This document shows positions 23,828 to 35,446 of a DNA stretch of 64,000 nucleotides, piece by piece. Both the position numbers and the translations under genes were made by a program. The stretch covers positions 57,627,628-57,691,627 of the forward strand of contig CM077667.1 in assembly GCA_039707655.1 (NCBI GenBank), read 5' to 3'. Under the pieces are notes generated by a model. That model saw only the letters and a list, made by a program, of their open reading frames with translations. It was not told the DNA's origin and ran no database searches. The stretch's first letter is position 1. Each line of letters begins with the position of its first letter. The stretch comes from Elymus sibiricus. Taxonomy: Eukaryota; Streptophyta; Magnoliopsida; Poales; Poaceae.

Positions 23828-24262
23828 ATGCCCGGCCCGCATCCTCGTCGTCGACTCGTTCGCGACGACGTCCTGCTTCAGAGGGGCAACGTTCGGGACT
23901 GGGCTCCGCCGGGCTGGAACTGGGAGGTGCTACCTTCAGGGGCGCGCAGCTTGGTGAGGAACCCGGCCCCGGGTCTCGTCGTCGACCCGGAGCTTCTTTG
24001 GTAGCGTTCGCGTGGGCCACTTTCGATGCGAAGGCAGCCGGCCCCGCCGGAGGTGGTACGTCGCCGTGTCAGGGAGGAGGACGAGCACGTCCGTCGCTAC
24101 ATGGATGCGTTGGACGTCAGGTTCTCCAATACCTGGCAGGTTCTTCAGGGATCTCACCCGAGCTATGATCCTGTGATGGTTCCTTCTCTTTGGGTGTCCA
24201 CCGCCCGCGCCTCAGGAACCGCGAGTGAACTAGATTCTTCGATCATATTCGATCTGTATTAG
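23828..24262 (+). pseudogene. Unknown CACTA ORF, one in-frame TAG
   Basis: One frame from ATG at 23828 to a stop at 24260-24262 (144 codons), interrupted only by TAG at 24002-24004 (codon 59). Before it comes MPGPHPRRRLVRDDVLLQRG, then DWAPPGWNWEVLPSGARSLV. After it comes RRQPAPPEVVRRRVREEDEH, then DVRFSNTWQVLQGSHPSYDP and VMVPSLWVSTARASG. The protein is Arg/Pro-rich and basic, with no domain I can name. The stop lies next to a Trp and is consistent with TGG to TAG. It lies between the internal repeat cluster and the En/Spm-Ulp1 gene on the same strand, so it may be a separate gene or a 5' exon of that transcript. Confidence 0.6.
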
Positions 24263-24470
24263 CTAGTGATAATATTCGAGATGTATTCGAGATTATATTC
24301 GATAATATTCGAGACGATTTATTCGAGATTATATTCGATGATGCATATTATATGAATTATTCGAGAGGCATATTATGTACTATGATTCAGTTTTTCCTTA
24401 TTGATTGCATGCATTCTAATTTGAATACTAAATTGTTTTATCTTTCTTCTGGATTAGTTAAATAAAATCT

Positions 24471-27400
24471 ATGGACAATACCGGCAGAGAAGGAGAAGAG
24501 GCTCTGTTCGACATCATACGCTCCTCCCCGAGCCCAGAGCATGAACCTGCAGATGATGATGGCTCGCAATATCTGAACAATTCCGGTGAGGGTTGTATGA
24601 TATTTGATGAAGATGAACTAATAGATGAAGGCAACGACAACGATGTTGACGAAGAAAATGTTCTTCAAATAACAAAGACCGGCGAGGTATATTTATTATA
24701 TAAGCCATCCGGTGATACATGTCTTAATTGATTTGTATGTATTAACGAATAGATCTTTCTTCTTTTAGGCCTCCGGATCGAGCAAATCTTCTACAAGCGA
24801 CAGGGTAGTTCGAGGCCCGGCCAGAAAGTTGGATCCTGGCGTAAAGTTCAACATCGATTCCATCAAAACATCAACTGGCGAACCGCTTGAACCTAGGAAA
24901 AATGCGACCAAGTTCAAGAATCAATGCGGAGTTATTGTCAGGGACCAAATCCCGATCTCCGTTCAAGAATGGAAAAAGCCAGCAAAGGGAGATCGAGCAG
25001 GAGTTACTTTTGTCGACGAAAGAGCAAAAGATGTGCTTTGGACATCGCTCATGGAACATTTCACCCTACCAGATAATTTGACAGATGCAGATCTGAAGAA
25101 ATTCAGAAACTATGCTCTTAAAAGGATGGCGATCGCATTCAACACCTTCAAGAAAAATGCATGGACTAAGTACGTCAAATCAAAAAAGAAGACTCCAGAA
25201 TTCACGGGAGCACTGGTGAAGGCAAAAGATCACTGGGACGCTTTCGTGAAGTTCAAGGAATCGGAAGAAGCTAAGGAACGGTCGAGAAAAAACAAGATTA
25301 ATGCTGCGAAAAAGAAGTGGCACCATACTTTGGGGCCAGGTGGCTACCAGGTGGCCCTACCTAAGTGGGATCAATCTGATCAAAAGATGATTAGTGCAGG
25401 GGTCACTCCAGTTACATTCACATGGCCCCCCAGGTGCAGGACATGGTTTTATGCGCATAGGGGGGGGGAGAAGTTGGACCCAGAGACAGGGCTGGTTATG
25501 GTGAAGGCAAGTCTTAAAGAAGCGACAGACGAAATACTTATTGCAATAGAAGAAGCTCGAATGGGGGTGTTCACGCCCAACAGAGAGAAAGACGAGCTTA
25601 CGCGCGCCCTGAAGAATCCTGAACACCCGGGAAGAACACGAGGCAAAGGCGTTGTTCCGTGGTTTGAGGGGTTTGCGGATTGGAACGACGACTATAGAAG
25701 CCGTGCGAGAAAGAAGATGCAGGAGGAGCAGAAGAAGAAGGAGGAAGCACTCCGCCTTGAAGGCCTAGAATCAACGCACCTGGAGTTGGAACGATTTGTC
25801 AGGCGGCAGCAGGAGCAGATCGACTCACTCAGCCAGGAAAGGGCGTCTCAGCGGCAGCGTGAGCAGATCGATCCAGCATTGGATAGCACCGTCCCATCTA
25901 TGCCGAGAAGCAGCGTGGGTTCCGCCCCGGCCGATATCGATAATGCGCTGCTAGCTAGCTACCCTGTGGATGATATCAAAGACAGGACTAACTGTGAGCT
26001 ACACATGAAAGTGAAGAACTTATCCATGAAGGTGGCGGACGGCTATGCTTTAGCAAATCCCCTTGAAGCAACCTTCCATTGCAATCCCATTCCAGTTGGC
26101 TATGCTCGTGTCGGGGTTGATGAAGTGATGTCAGGATATCACGAGCTACAACTTGACATTCTTGGAGGTGACGAGGAGAGAACACTAGGAGAGACCATAC
26201 ATCGTATCATTCTATGGAAAAAGGATTGCATCATCTTTCCAAGGCCACCGACTCCTCCTCCTCCAAGTCCGCCGCCGCGTCAGTCGACTCCTCCTCCTCC
26301 AAGTCCGGCACGGCGTCAGCCAACTCCTCCTCCTCCAAGTCCGCCGGCACCGCGTCAGCCGACTCCTCCTCCAAGTCCGGCACCGCGTTTGCCGTCTCCG
26401 CCGACTCAGCGTGCTCCGTCGCCTAAGCAACAGCGGAAGAGAAAGGCCGCAGCTAGGACGGCTAGCGGTGCAACAGGCAAGAATTTCAAATATGGTCCAA
26501 GCCTCAAGCCTCTTCCGAAGTTGTCTTACCACCTGACTGAGGAGGAACTCAACACCGTAGTGGATGCCCAATTGAAGGCCCATTTTGGACCGAAACAGCC
26601 CCCGCCACCAAAGGAGAAATTACCTGAGCATGTCTCACAACACTTTATTGATATGGCTCGACCGGCTGACAATCAGAAGGACTCCGACTATGTGCGGTAT
26701 ATCAAGAAGTCATATTTAGCAGGACAAAAGGAGTCGAGCTCGAGCTCGAGCAAAGCAGTTGGCAAAAAAGCGGGAAAACTGTTCCCCAGCTGGGAGAACA
26801 GGCAGTGCAATCGATCCCCTCGCTCATTGTATAAACACCTGTGAGTACCGCCGATCGGCTGGTAATAACTGACAATCATAAAAGGCAGGCTAAAGAGGGC
26901 GGTGTCATTGTTGAACAACTCCTAGGCCTTGAGGAAATCCCCGGGATTATAGAGGAGGAAGTAAAATACCAATATGTCCGCGGCAAACCTCTGGTCAAGC
27001 CTGACGATGTCAAGCTTCTACCAACGAGATTGTACAATTTGCATACGTGGTACATGCAAGAAACAACAAATACCAATCAAGAGTCCCTCATGGTGAAAGT
27101 CAAGAGAAAGCATTACTTCCATAAAAAAGATTTGTGGATTCATTATTCAGAGTTGTTTCAGTTATTCAATCAAGACGGACTCGACAAATCTATCGTCAGT
27201 TGCTATTGTCTGTAAGTGATTTCTTTCTGTAATTTAAGTCTCTAGCTAGCTAGCTGTGCTCTCGTTCATTACCTGTAATTATCCTCACTATATTCTTTTC
27301 TGTGGTATTATGCAGAATGAAGATGTATGAAATGAAAAAAGCTGGACGCTATGGCATTGGGTTCATTGACCCAAATACGGTTAATCAAGCGATATGGGAA

Positions 27401-28329
27401 GATGAATATTCGAGAAAAGACATAGAGAGATTCCTGCTAGAGTTTTTGAAGTAACTAAACACCCAACCAGAAATACTACTTCCTTACAACTTCGGGTGAG
27501 TGTTACTATATCTTGTACTACAAATTCTATTTTTTGCTTACTAGATGTTAATAAGTGTAGTTGATGAGTTATGCACATGCCCGCTTAATTATACAAAACG
27601 TGTGCGCATGCAGTTACCACTGGATCTTGTTAATCATTGAAGTTCACAAGGGAAAAGTTGAAGTACTGGACTCACTATATAAGAATCCATCCGAATACGC
27701 AACCGTGAGGGGGATGGTCGACAGGTAATTTCAATCATTATCGCACTATGTCGGCCTCTTTACTTCATTTCCTGATATCAACTAGTTAATAACTCCTTTA
27801 TTCATTTTCTTTGCCGGCGGGCAGGGCTTGGGCCAAGTTCATCAAACTGGTCCCAGGCGACTGGAAACAAAAGCTGACATGGGTGCGACCCAAGGTAATT
27901 AAGTAGTACTAGCTAGCTACGTCCGTGCATCTCTTTAATTCTAGTTTCAATACCATTATCATGCTTGATTAATTATTACCTGATTGAATTTTATTCTCGT
28001 AAAGTGCATGAGGCAGGAGCAGGGGAATAGTTTATGCGCATATTACGTTTGCGAGAACATTCGCATGATCACGTCTGAAAGGAGCAGAAACGAAAGAAAT
28101 CTTTGGGTACGGTTGCCAGAACACTATCCATAATTTTTTTATCATGATCTAGCTATTATATATACACACAACTAATATATTCATCTTGATCTCCTTATAG
28201 CTGACGGAGATGCGGGGCCAGCTCCTACCAACGGCTCGCGTACGAGCAATTCAAGAGGAAATAGCTGGATTTCTCGTCGACCAGGTCATAGATCCCAAAG
28301 GAGAATACCATTACAAGATCAAGCAGTAA
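24471..28329 (+). pseudogene. En/Spm-type transposon protein fused to a Ulp1-like protease, multi-exon, broken
   Basis: Proposed exons: 24471-24686, 24769-27211, 27316-27495, 27614-27724, 27835-27894, 28005-28106 and 28201-28329, all with GT/AG borders and compatible phases. Exon 1 is acidic. Exon 2 has a plant En/Spm-type transposase region (KNATKFKNQCGVIVRDQIPI onward), a Gln/Arg-rich coiled coil, a DUF8039-like module ending RIILWKKDCIIFPRP, and a Pro-rich linker with repeated TPPPPSP (26240-26410). The last exons form a Ulp1-like cysteine protease: YHWILLIIEVHKG with the catalytic His, VLDSLY with the Asp, and RQEQGNSLCAYYVC with Gln and Cys. Breaks are a one-base-scale frameshift near 26775, TAA at 26832-26834 and TAA at 27452-27454. 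The catalytic residues are kept. The exon model is mine and unverified. Confidence 0.8.
26236..26412 (+). repeat. Proline-rich coding minisatellite
   Basis: Repeats of roughly 39-45 bp built on CCGACTCCTCCTCCTCCAAG and CGTCAGC encode TPPPPSPPPRQ-type units in the En/Spm-Ulp1 gene, at least four times. It separates the DUF8039-like module from the basic RKRKAA stretch, and so probably acts as a flexible linker. Open frames on the opposite strand here are mirror artefacts of the low complexity. Confidence 0.8.
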
Positions 28330-28848
28330 TGCCTGCATATGTAATGATCCGCAAATTGTAGGAGAAATTGTATATACCAAATTGTATATATATATGTATG
28401 TGAATGGTCGTCGTACGAGAAATTCGATGATATATACATATATATGATCGGTTCTACGAGAAATTCTATTTATATATATATGCACAACGTGTACAGTATG
28501 TAGTAGCGTAATATATGTTTGAAATGAAAAATAATTAAATGGAAAACACAAAATTAAAAGGAAAAATAAACCATAATTAATTCATAAACCCCTAAAGGGT
28601 TAAAAGGAAAAATAAACCAAAATTAAAAGAATTAAATACTTTTAGTCCCGGTTGGTGTTACCAACCGGGACTAAAGGTCCCCCAGCCCACGGCGCCGGCA
28701 GGTGCCACGTGGTGGGCTTTTAGTGCCCGGCCGTGTTGAACCGGGACTAGGGGGGGGGGGGCTTTAGTCCCCACCCTTTAGTGCCGGTTGGAGAACCGGC
28801 ACTAATGGCCCTTACGAACCGGCACAAAAGGTCTATTTTCTACTAGTG
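28330..28848 (+). repeat. 3' terminal region of CACTA-2
   Basis: After the stop of the Ulp1-like gene comes AT-rich sequence with several TATATATATG stretches, then the 3' subterminal cluster (28640-28830) with CTTTTAGTCCCGGTTGGTG, its inverse, and diverged TTTAGTGCCGGTT copies. A run of ten G lies at 28751-28760. The element ends at CTACTAGTG. Confidence 0.75.
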
Positions 28849-31800
28849 GTTCAATATAGAAAAGAACACGATAAAAAAAAAAGGAGCATGACATGTATCT
28901 CAAGATTCCTCGGAGCCGCATCACATTTCTACTCCTTTTTTATTGCGAGGAACCTTTTCTTCCTTTTGGGTGTTGGCAAGATGGATCCGTCGTCTTGTTC
29001 ATCAATTTTTATCTACTCTAGAATACAAAAGATTTTAAAAACGATGGTTTATCTATATAGAAATGGACTCCAGCTCTGTCAAAACGGAAACTAGGAAGGT
29101 ACACAGAGAAAAAAAAAGGTTTCCTTGACAAAAAAAAGTTTTTTTAGAATCATAAAGATAAAAAAGGTGTAACATGATTTAGGCATAGAAAACCATCATG
29201 AAAAATGACCACGGCTATTCGACAATCTTATACCTCGTCAAACATATGGAGCATGTTTATATTGTATAATTAGGAAGTAGAATGCACAACTATCCGTTTA
29301 ATTCTAAAGTTATGTTCATAGACATCGCAACTGGTTGGTATATATATGGGGTTACAAAATATCATAATTCGACATGGAAGATAAGTATACATAGGAACTG
29401 AAATTTACTTCTCATGTTTATCCATATCCAGTTTATATCTAAATGTACTGTATTTCACTAAATTAATTGTACCAATAATTTATAGGATCGATCTAACATC
29501 AGTTAAGAGGCTTCAGCCATAGATCCTTCATGGCATAAATTGTGGTCGCAAAATCAAGGAGGGAAGAACTTGGCTGTATGCGCGGCCAATACATTTTGTG
29601 CAGCATATTCTTAATTGTATCTACCACCGACTTTATTTTCTCCTCGGTGTATATACATACCTATGGGAGGATATACAATATACACTAATTTTCTGCACTT
29701 CGAGGTATATGTACTCCCACATTAAATATACCTCTTAAATCAAGGTAGTATACCTTTTTCTGATACTCAATATACCTGATTGATTATTCTGAGATACCTG
29801 AAGACAAATTTTACAAAAAAATATCAGCAGAGCCTTTAGTTTAATATAGCATTTTTACATACGAAAAAACTTTCTAGGAGCAAATAATACGAAAACCATC
29901 AACTTGGATGGAATTTAATGAAACTCGCTTTGAATTATCTATTAACTATTGAGAAAGCATATTAAAAATGTTTCCACACTCCTGCGAAGTTTTTGTATAA
30001 TAGGTATATTTGAGACTGCAAATGCTCGTATTTTTATGTGTGACATTTGTGATTGTTGTGATAAGACGAAACATGTAAGTGCACATATACTAATAATCAT
30101 GTACACAAGCGTGTGGCCAATAATCGCACTAAATACACAACACATCTTATTTGTAACAAAACATACGTGTTCAAGCTAGTCAGCACCCCGTCTATGACCG
30201 GTTTCGCTTGTTCATCCCCACATGTGTTCTAACCATGATCCGGAGCACTAATTGTGGTGAGAATACATCTGAATCGGACTAGATGTGGATCCATTCATGG
30301 ATCTTTGTTTCAGGAGGCATTAGTTCAATCCCAGGGAAAATGGATGTGCACCACAAAACCCCTTTGAAAGAACCGGAAGGAGAGCAACTTGTGGGTATCC
30401 AAGGGAAGACCTTTTCCATGGTTTGCACTGGTAGCACACAGTTTCAGACCCAGCAAGTTGCATGCTCAAGTTCCCATCTCCAACCAGCCTCCCTCATTTC
30501 CAGCTCCTCCAACTTGCAACTGGTTCAGATCAAAGGGGCAACTACCTTCTCTCTCGTTGGCCATAGATATTGCTCTCCTTTATGATCGATGTGTATGGTT
30601 CAGAGAATGCAGCCGGCCACTTGCAGCAAGAATAGTATAGTAGACGTGATTAGGTTTCTGGTGATCAGATGTCGAGCATATGCGGATTCAAAGGATCTCT
30701 TCTCCCTGTAAATTAAGGGGGCAGGCCAATTCTGTGGATGGCGTCGCAGCTGCATGGATAGATAAGCATTGTACATTTCACCCTTCTTATTTTAATATTA
30801 CCTTGAGATATGCAATGGTGCAACTTGCGTAGGTAATTGGTCAAGTACATGGAATCCCCTCTCGGAGCATATGGAGAGTAGACTTTGACAGGAATTTTTT
30901 CCAGGTCTGGGGAATTTGGAGTTAACTTGTGGCAACTTCCTAGCTGCCTCGATTGCCCACATGCTTATTTCATGCATTTCTTGGGCATCTTGTTACTTAG
31001 CAACACTAATACTCATTCAGTTTTCCTAAACAGATCCTGAAAAACGTGCAATCCAACTTAGGTTTGACTAGTAATTTAGAAGATCTTAGGTTTTGTATAA
31101 GTGGTAAGAAATAACAGTTATGGAAAATATCGTCATAATATAAAAAAGACACATTTTATATAATGCTGAGAGTATGTTCTCCTAGAATGAATATAGCACT
31201 TAAACGAAATCATTTTCAGAATATTCCGTCAATGTTTTTAAGACAACCCGATATAAGTAGTACAGAAAATTAAAACCATGACCCTTAATTTTTTTCGTAT
31301 GCCATTTTTACATATGGAAAAAGGTATATATGCAAACTATGAAAATATATGGACTCGGAAAGGAATTTTCATAAAAGTCATTTTGGGGTATCTAGTAATT
31401 ATCATTATTTTCAAAAGGGGGGCAGATCTCCAGAAGCACAAAGCATCCCCAATACAATAAAAATTACATCAAGTTCTCTAGACTATCGAACGACCACAAT
31501 CGTTGCATGAATGAGTCGCTGACACGTTGTTGTTACCGCTCCTCTATCGGAGTTGGTCTAACCTTGTCGATGACAACAGGTAAGTCATGCACGTGCCCCT
31601 AAGGACCAGTGCCATGGAGCGCGCAGTCATCATCGTTAAACCCTTGAATCAATTCAAAGCGCCTAATATAATGTTGACGTCGCGAACGCACAACGAGTCT
31701 TTAACCACACTGCCCAAAGATCAATGTGTCAACACACGCTTGATGAACACACCGGATTTTTCAGTTTCGCAAACGCACACATTTGACGAATAACTCACGA

Positions 31801-32441
31801 CAAGGCAATGTTCTTCTAAAGGCAGGAACACACTCCTGAAGAAATAGCCAATCTCGTGTCTCATTGCACATGAATTGGATTTCTTTTAAATAGATCAAAA
31901 AGAGTCATTTTCTTTTACTTTTTTTTGGAAAAAATATGACTTAGTGTAATACTCGCATGAAAAGTTTCGTGCTGGAATGACTACCACTTGTATTCTAGAC
32001 ATGAAAAAACAAAATTGATACGTACTATATAAAAGTTACTATTCATGTTTTGGACTTGCGTTTTTCTTTTTCCAAGAAAACCGCGAGAGTCATTCATCCG
32101 CGAAACTTTTTAGACGAGTAATCTGCTAGGAAACTTTTTTAAATTTTGCGCTAGGCCATATTGGTTATAAAAAAGTCTCGGAAAGTTCTGACTCTTTTTG
32201 TTTTTTAAAATGTTTCTCCAACTTCGGTGCATTGGTCCCCATTTTCCAAGGATCCGCACCGCACACTCCGGTTCATAGTTTGATGATAAACCTGCACCAT
32301 AAATCACATCTCCAAAATTTACAGAACATTGACGAAATAAATGGCAGGTGTATTAGTTAGTACAGTATAATGATATCGCTGAACGTGCGTTAGGAGTTAT
32401 TCACATGAAATTGGTATACGGTGCAGAATTGTATGTACTCC
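28849..32441. other. 3.6-kb AT-rich intergenic region
   Basis: Low GC, no terminal repeats, no arrays and no convincing gene. The 100-codon frame at 30283-30585 is the most gene-like (preceded by a TTTCAG, with a Gln/Ser-rich reading SSHLQPASLISSSSNLQLVQ), but it has no recognised domain and a second frame overlaps it. It might be a captured exon or chance. The stretch at 31490-31830 has more CG dinucleotides than its surroundings and may be an old repeat fragment. Confidence 0.4.
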
Positions 32442-33171
32442 CACTAGTAGAAAACAGGGCTTTCGTCCCAGCTCGATCTACACATTAGTCCCGGTTGCAT
32501 TACGAACCCAGACTAATGTGAGCATTAGTCCCGGTTCGAACGGCTAGGGCGCTAGTCAGGCATCAGTCCCGGTTCAAATGGGACCTTTAGTCCCGGTTGG
32601 AGACACCAACCGGGACTAAAGGGGCCGATACCCTTTAGTCCCGGTTGGAGACCAACCGGGACTAAAGGGGTTGAGGCTTTAGTCCCGGTTGGTGTCCCTT
32701 TAGTCCCGGTTGGAGACACCAACCGGGACTAAAGGGGTTCTGAAAGTTTTTTTTTTTCTGTTTTTACATTTGTTTTCTGTTTTTAGTTTTTGTTTTAAAT
32801 TGCTTATATCTTTTAGGATATTTGATGTTTTTGAGTGATTCTTTTTGCATTAGATTTAAAATTTTGTCTAGTTTCTGTTTGTGCCATTAGTTTTCAAATT
32901 TGAATGGTTTAAATTTGAATTTGTTCAAATTTGCTTCAAACCAAAGATTGTGAATAACTTGAGTTTACAAATAGTTTTTAATTTAATTCTTTTTTCTCCT
33001 AGTCACGTGTTAGATTATTGTCACAGTAAGATTTATTTGGTTATTTTTAGAATAATTTAAATTAGCATTTTAATTAAAAAATACTGTTTTGCTTATATAG
33101 TTGTTTTAGTCATTTAATTGTTGTTTTTTATTATTTTTAGTTAGTTCTTTCTGTAGATTTTAACATATTGT

Positions 33172-33815
33172 AGTATGGTGCATATTGAATGCAGAAAAAG
33201 TCTGGAGTTGAAATAAGTTAAAAAAATGAAATGCCTTTGTAACAGACGAGTTTTCGTCCGAAACCTTGATACTTCGAAGGAGATGGTACAGTTTGTACAC
33301 GAAGTGCATCCATTTTTTGCCGTAACCCTCTAAACTTTGTAGCACATGCTATGTGGATGAAATTATGATACCATGCCAAGTTTCAACCTTTTCAGAGTTC
33401 ATTTGTAGGGCTTTTCAATTTCAGGGTCATTTAGCTCAAAAAAAAATCATTATGAAAAATAGCAAATGAAGTTAGAAAGGGTTGAAATTTGAGGATGTGG
33501 CTTTGAATGGTGCATATTGAATGCACAAAAAGTCTGGAGTTGAAATAAGTTATAAATAATGAAATGCCTTTGTAACAGACGAGTTTTCGTCCGAAACCTT
33601 GATACTTCGAAGGAGATGGTCCAGTTTGTACACGAAGTGCATCCAGTTTTTGCCGTAACCCTCTCAACTTTGTAGCACATGCTATGTGGGTGAAATGATG
33701 ATACCATGCCAAGTTTCAACCTTTTCAGAGTTCATTTGTAGGGCTTTTCAATTTCAGGGTCATTTAGCTCAAAAAAATCATTAAATGCATGAAAAATAGC
33801 AAATGAAGTAAGAAA
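33172..33815 (-). repeat. 336-bp-type tandem repeat in CACTA-3
   Basis: One partial (33172 to about 33433) and one nearly full copy (about 33434-33815) of the unit found in CACTA-1 and CACTA-2. Shared landmarks are GGTGCATATTGAATGC, AAAAAGTCTGGAGTTGAAAT, TTTTCGTCCGAAACC and TTTTTGCCGTAACCCTCT. Orientation is the same as in CACTA-1. Confidence 0.85.
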
Positions 33816-34646
33816 TGGTTGACTCTGGTTTGGTTAACCTTAGTTGTGACTCTGGCTGGGACGGTGCTAGCAGATGTAGTCGATAGTATGATTGGATGGA
33901 CACCAACCCGGACTAAAGGGGTTCTGAAATTTTCAAACTCTACCCCCCCCCCCCCCCCCGCGTGGACCGCCTTTTTTAGTTTTGTCGAAAATAAACAAAA
34001 ATGATAAAATCTTCAAAAAATAAAATCCTTTGAGATGTAGTTAGGTTTTAGTGTCTAGTTGATATAGAAATTTTGAAATATGAATTTTGACCGTTTTTGC
34101 AAAAAAAACGAAAAAAATGTAAAACGGCCATAACTTTTGCATACGACGTCTATCAAAAAAAGTTTAATATATCAAAAAAAAACTAGAGAAAAATTGGGAC
34201 TCGATTTCACCCGGGTTTACCCGGTGAAGTTTTCTCAGATTCTCAAAATTCCAAAAGTAAAAAAAAGTTATTTCAAAAAGAAGATTTTTACCTACAAAAT
34301 CAAAAAAAAAAATATTTAAAAATAAATAAATGATGTCATATTTGGATTCCTCAAATTTTTCTAATAATAATGGATATATTATTTGTCGAATTTCGATTTA
34401 CAGATTTAAAGATATTAATTATGCCATATTAAATGAATAAATGGCAAAAAAAATGAATAAAATAATATTATTACTTATTTTATTTTCATTGAAATTCAAT
34501 ATTATTATTACTTATTTTTTTTATTTTAATAATTGTTTAGAATTCAAAAAATTAAATCATGTGACATCAAGACCTAAGGGTTAATAGGATTGATAGCTTA
34601 CTATTGTCAGGAAAACAACAAGTGCAGACTTGGAAACTAGGGGCGA

Positions 34647-34728
34647 TAGAACCAGGAAGTTAAGCGTGCTGGGGCTGGAGCAGTGAGAGGATGGGTGACC
34701 GGCCGGGAAGTTAGACGATTTGGAATGA
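34647..34728 (+). other. 5S rRNA-like segment inside CACTA-3
   Basis: The better preserved of two copies. It reads GGAAGTTAAGCGTGCTGGGG, then GGAGCAGTGAGAGG, then GATGGGTGACC, then GGGAAGTT and ACGATTTGGAATGA. Compared with plant 5S rRNA it keeps box A (AAGTTAAGCGTGCT) and box C (GGATGGGTGACC) exactly, with the intermediate element changed in a few positions. The 5' third of 5S rRNA is absent. It may be a captured 5S-derived piece, possibly through a SINE or pol III transcript. Origin is inference. Confidence 0.75.
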
Positions 34729-35051
34729 GTGCTCCACGCTGGAATAGTGAGGACGGGTGATTAGAGATTAAATTGTCAAATAATTCAAAGATTTGAAAAT
34801 CGGAATAAACCTTAAAAACAAATCAAAAAAATTCAAAAAAAAATTTAAATTTTTTCTTCTAAAAACACTAACCGGGACTAAAGGTCCTCCCTCCCCCGCC
34901 CCAGACAGCGCCACGTGGAGCCCCTTTGGTCCCGGTTCGTAAGCAAACCGGGACTAAAGGTTTTGGGCATTAGTCCCGATCGGTTTGTCCCGGTTCCAGA
35001 ACCGGGACTAAAGGCCCTCTGAAACCGGGACTAGTGCCCTGTTTTCTAATA

Positions 35052-35212
35052 CTGTCCCTCTGTTCCTAAATATAAATCTTTTTACAGACTGCAATACAAA
35101 ACTACATACGGATGTATATAGATATATTTTAGAATGTAGATTCACTCTTTTTGTTTTGTATGTAAACCATATTAAAATATCTAAAAAGACTTATATTTAG
35201 GAACGTAGAGAG
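35052..35212. mobile_element. Stowaway-type MITE
   Basis: 161 bp with TA at 35050-35051 and 35213-35214. The left end is CTGTCCCTCTGTTCCTAAAT and the right end is its inverse, ATTTAGGAACGTAGAGAG. The interior (ACTACATACGGATGTATATA and TAAAAAGACTTATATTTAG) is closely related to the MITE at 6300-6460, so both are members of one family. It sits against the damaged right end of CACTA-3. Confidence 0.85.
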
Positions 35213-35351
35213 TACGAAGCTGCAATTTTTGGGTAAAAATGAACAAAATAACTGCTGGAGCCTGTTCACTTTCAAAATATAATAAAATATTCCGTGACTG
35301 AACTAATATAATCAAATATCTTGTCCACGCTGGTCAGTTCTTAGCATCTTA

Positions 35352-35444
35352 CTCCCTCCGTTCCAAAATAAGTCTATTGATCTAGTATAAAATTTGTATT
35401 AACTTAGTACTAAATCTATGACACTTATTTTAGGACGAAGGAAG
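35352..35444. mobile_element. Short Stowaway-type MITE
   Basis: 93 bp flanked by TA (35350-35351 and 35445-35446). The left end is CTCCCTCCGTTCCAAAATAA and the right end is TTATTTTAGGACGAAGGAAG. The size and the internal AACTTAGTACTAAATC are typical of the shortest grass Stowaway families. Confidence 0.85.
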
Positions 35445-35446
35445 TA

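Larger units (their letters stand above)
16150..28848 (+). mobile_element. CACTA-2, coding CACTA (En/Spm) transposon, decayed
   Basis: A 12.7-kb element with the full gene set of an autonomous CACTA. The right end is canonical (TTTTCTACTAGTG at 28836-28848). The left end reads AGCTAGTAGAAAACAG, with the first bases altered from CACTAG, and no matching 3-bp TSD is visible, so the left terminus is damaged. Subterminal CTTTAGTCCCGGTT repeats lie at 16180-16385 and 28640-28830. A third cluster lies inside at 22750-22910. Order: small membrane ORF, TNP2 transposase, 336-bp tandem repeats, internal repeat cluster, unknown ORF, then the En/Spm-Ulp1 gene. Stops, frameshifts and the altered left end make it non-functional as read. 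Confidence 0.92.
32442..35048 (-). mobile_element. CACTA-3, non-autonomous CACTA transposon
   Basis: The left end reads CACTAGTAGAAAACAGGGC, identical to that of CACTA-1 over 19 bases. The right end reads GCCCTGTTTTCTA and then diverges just before a Stowaway MITE, so the last CTAGTG is lost or mutated and no TSD can be set. Many CTTTAGTCCCGGTTGG repeats lie at 32485-32740 and 34860-35030. The interior carries 1.8 copies of the 336-bp repeat, a C17-18 run at 33942-33959 and a 5S rRNA-like segment. The region 34330-34790 is nearly the same as 9725-10310 in CACTA-1, so the two belong to one subfamily. There is no transposase. Confidence 0.88.

Noticed and set aside
30283..30585. 100-codon frame as a small gene
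   Set aside because: No domain, overlapping second frame, no promoter or splice context; left as intergenic.
33942..33960. C17-18 run, and the G10 run at 28751
   Set aside because: Homopolymers prone to slippage or sequencing error; no functional reading.
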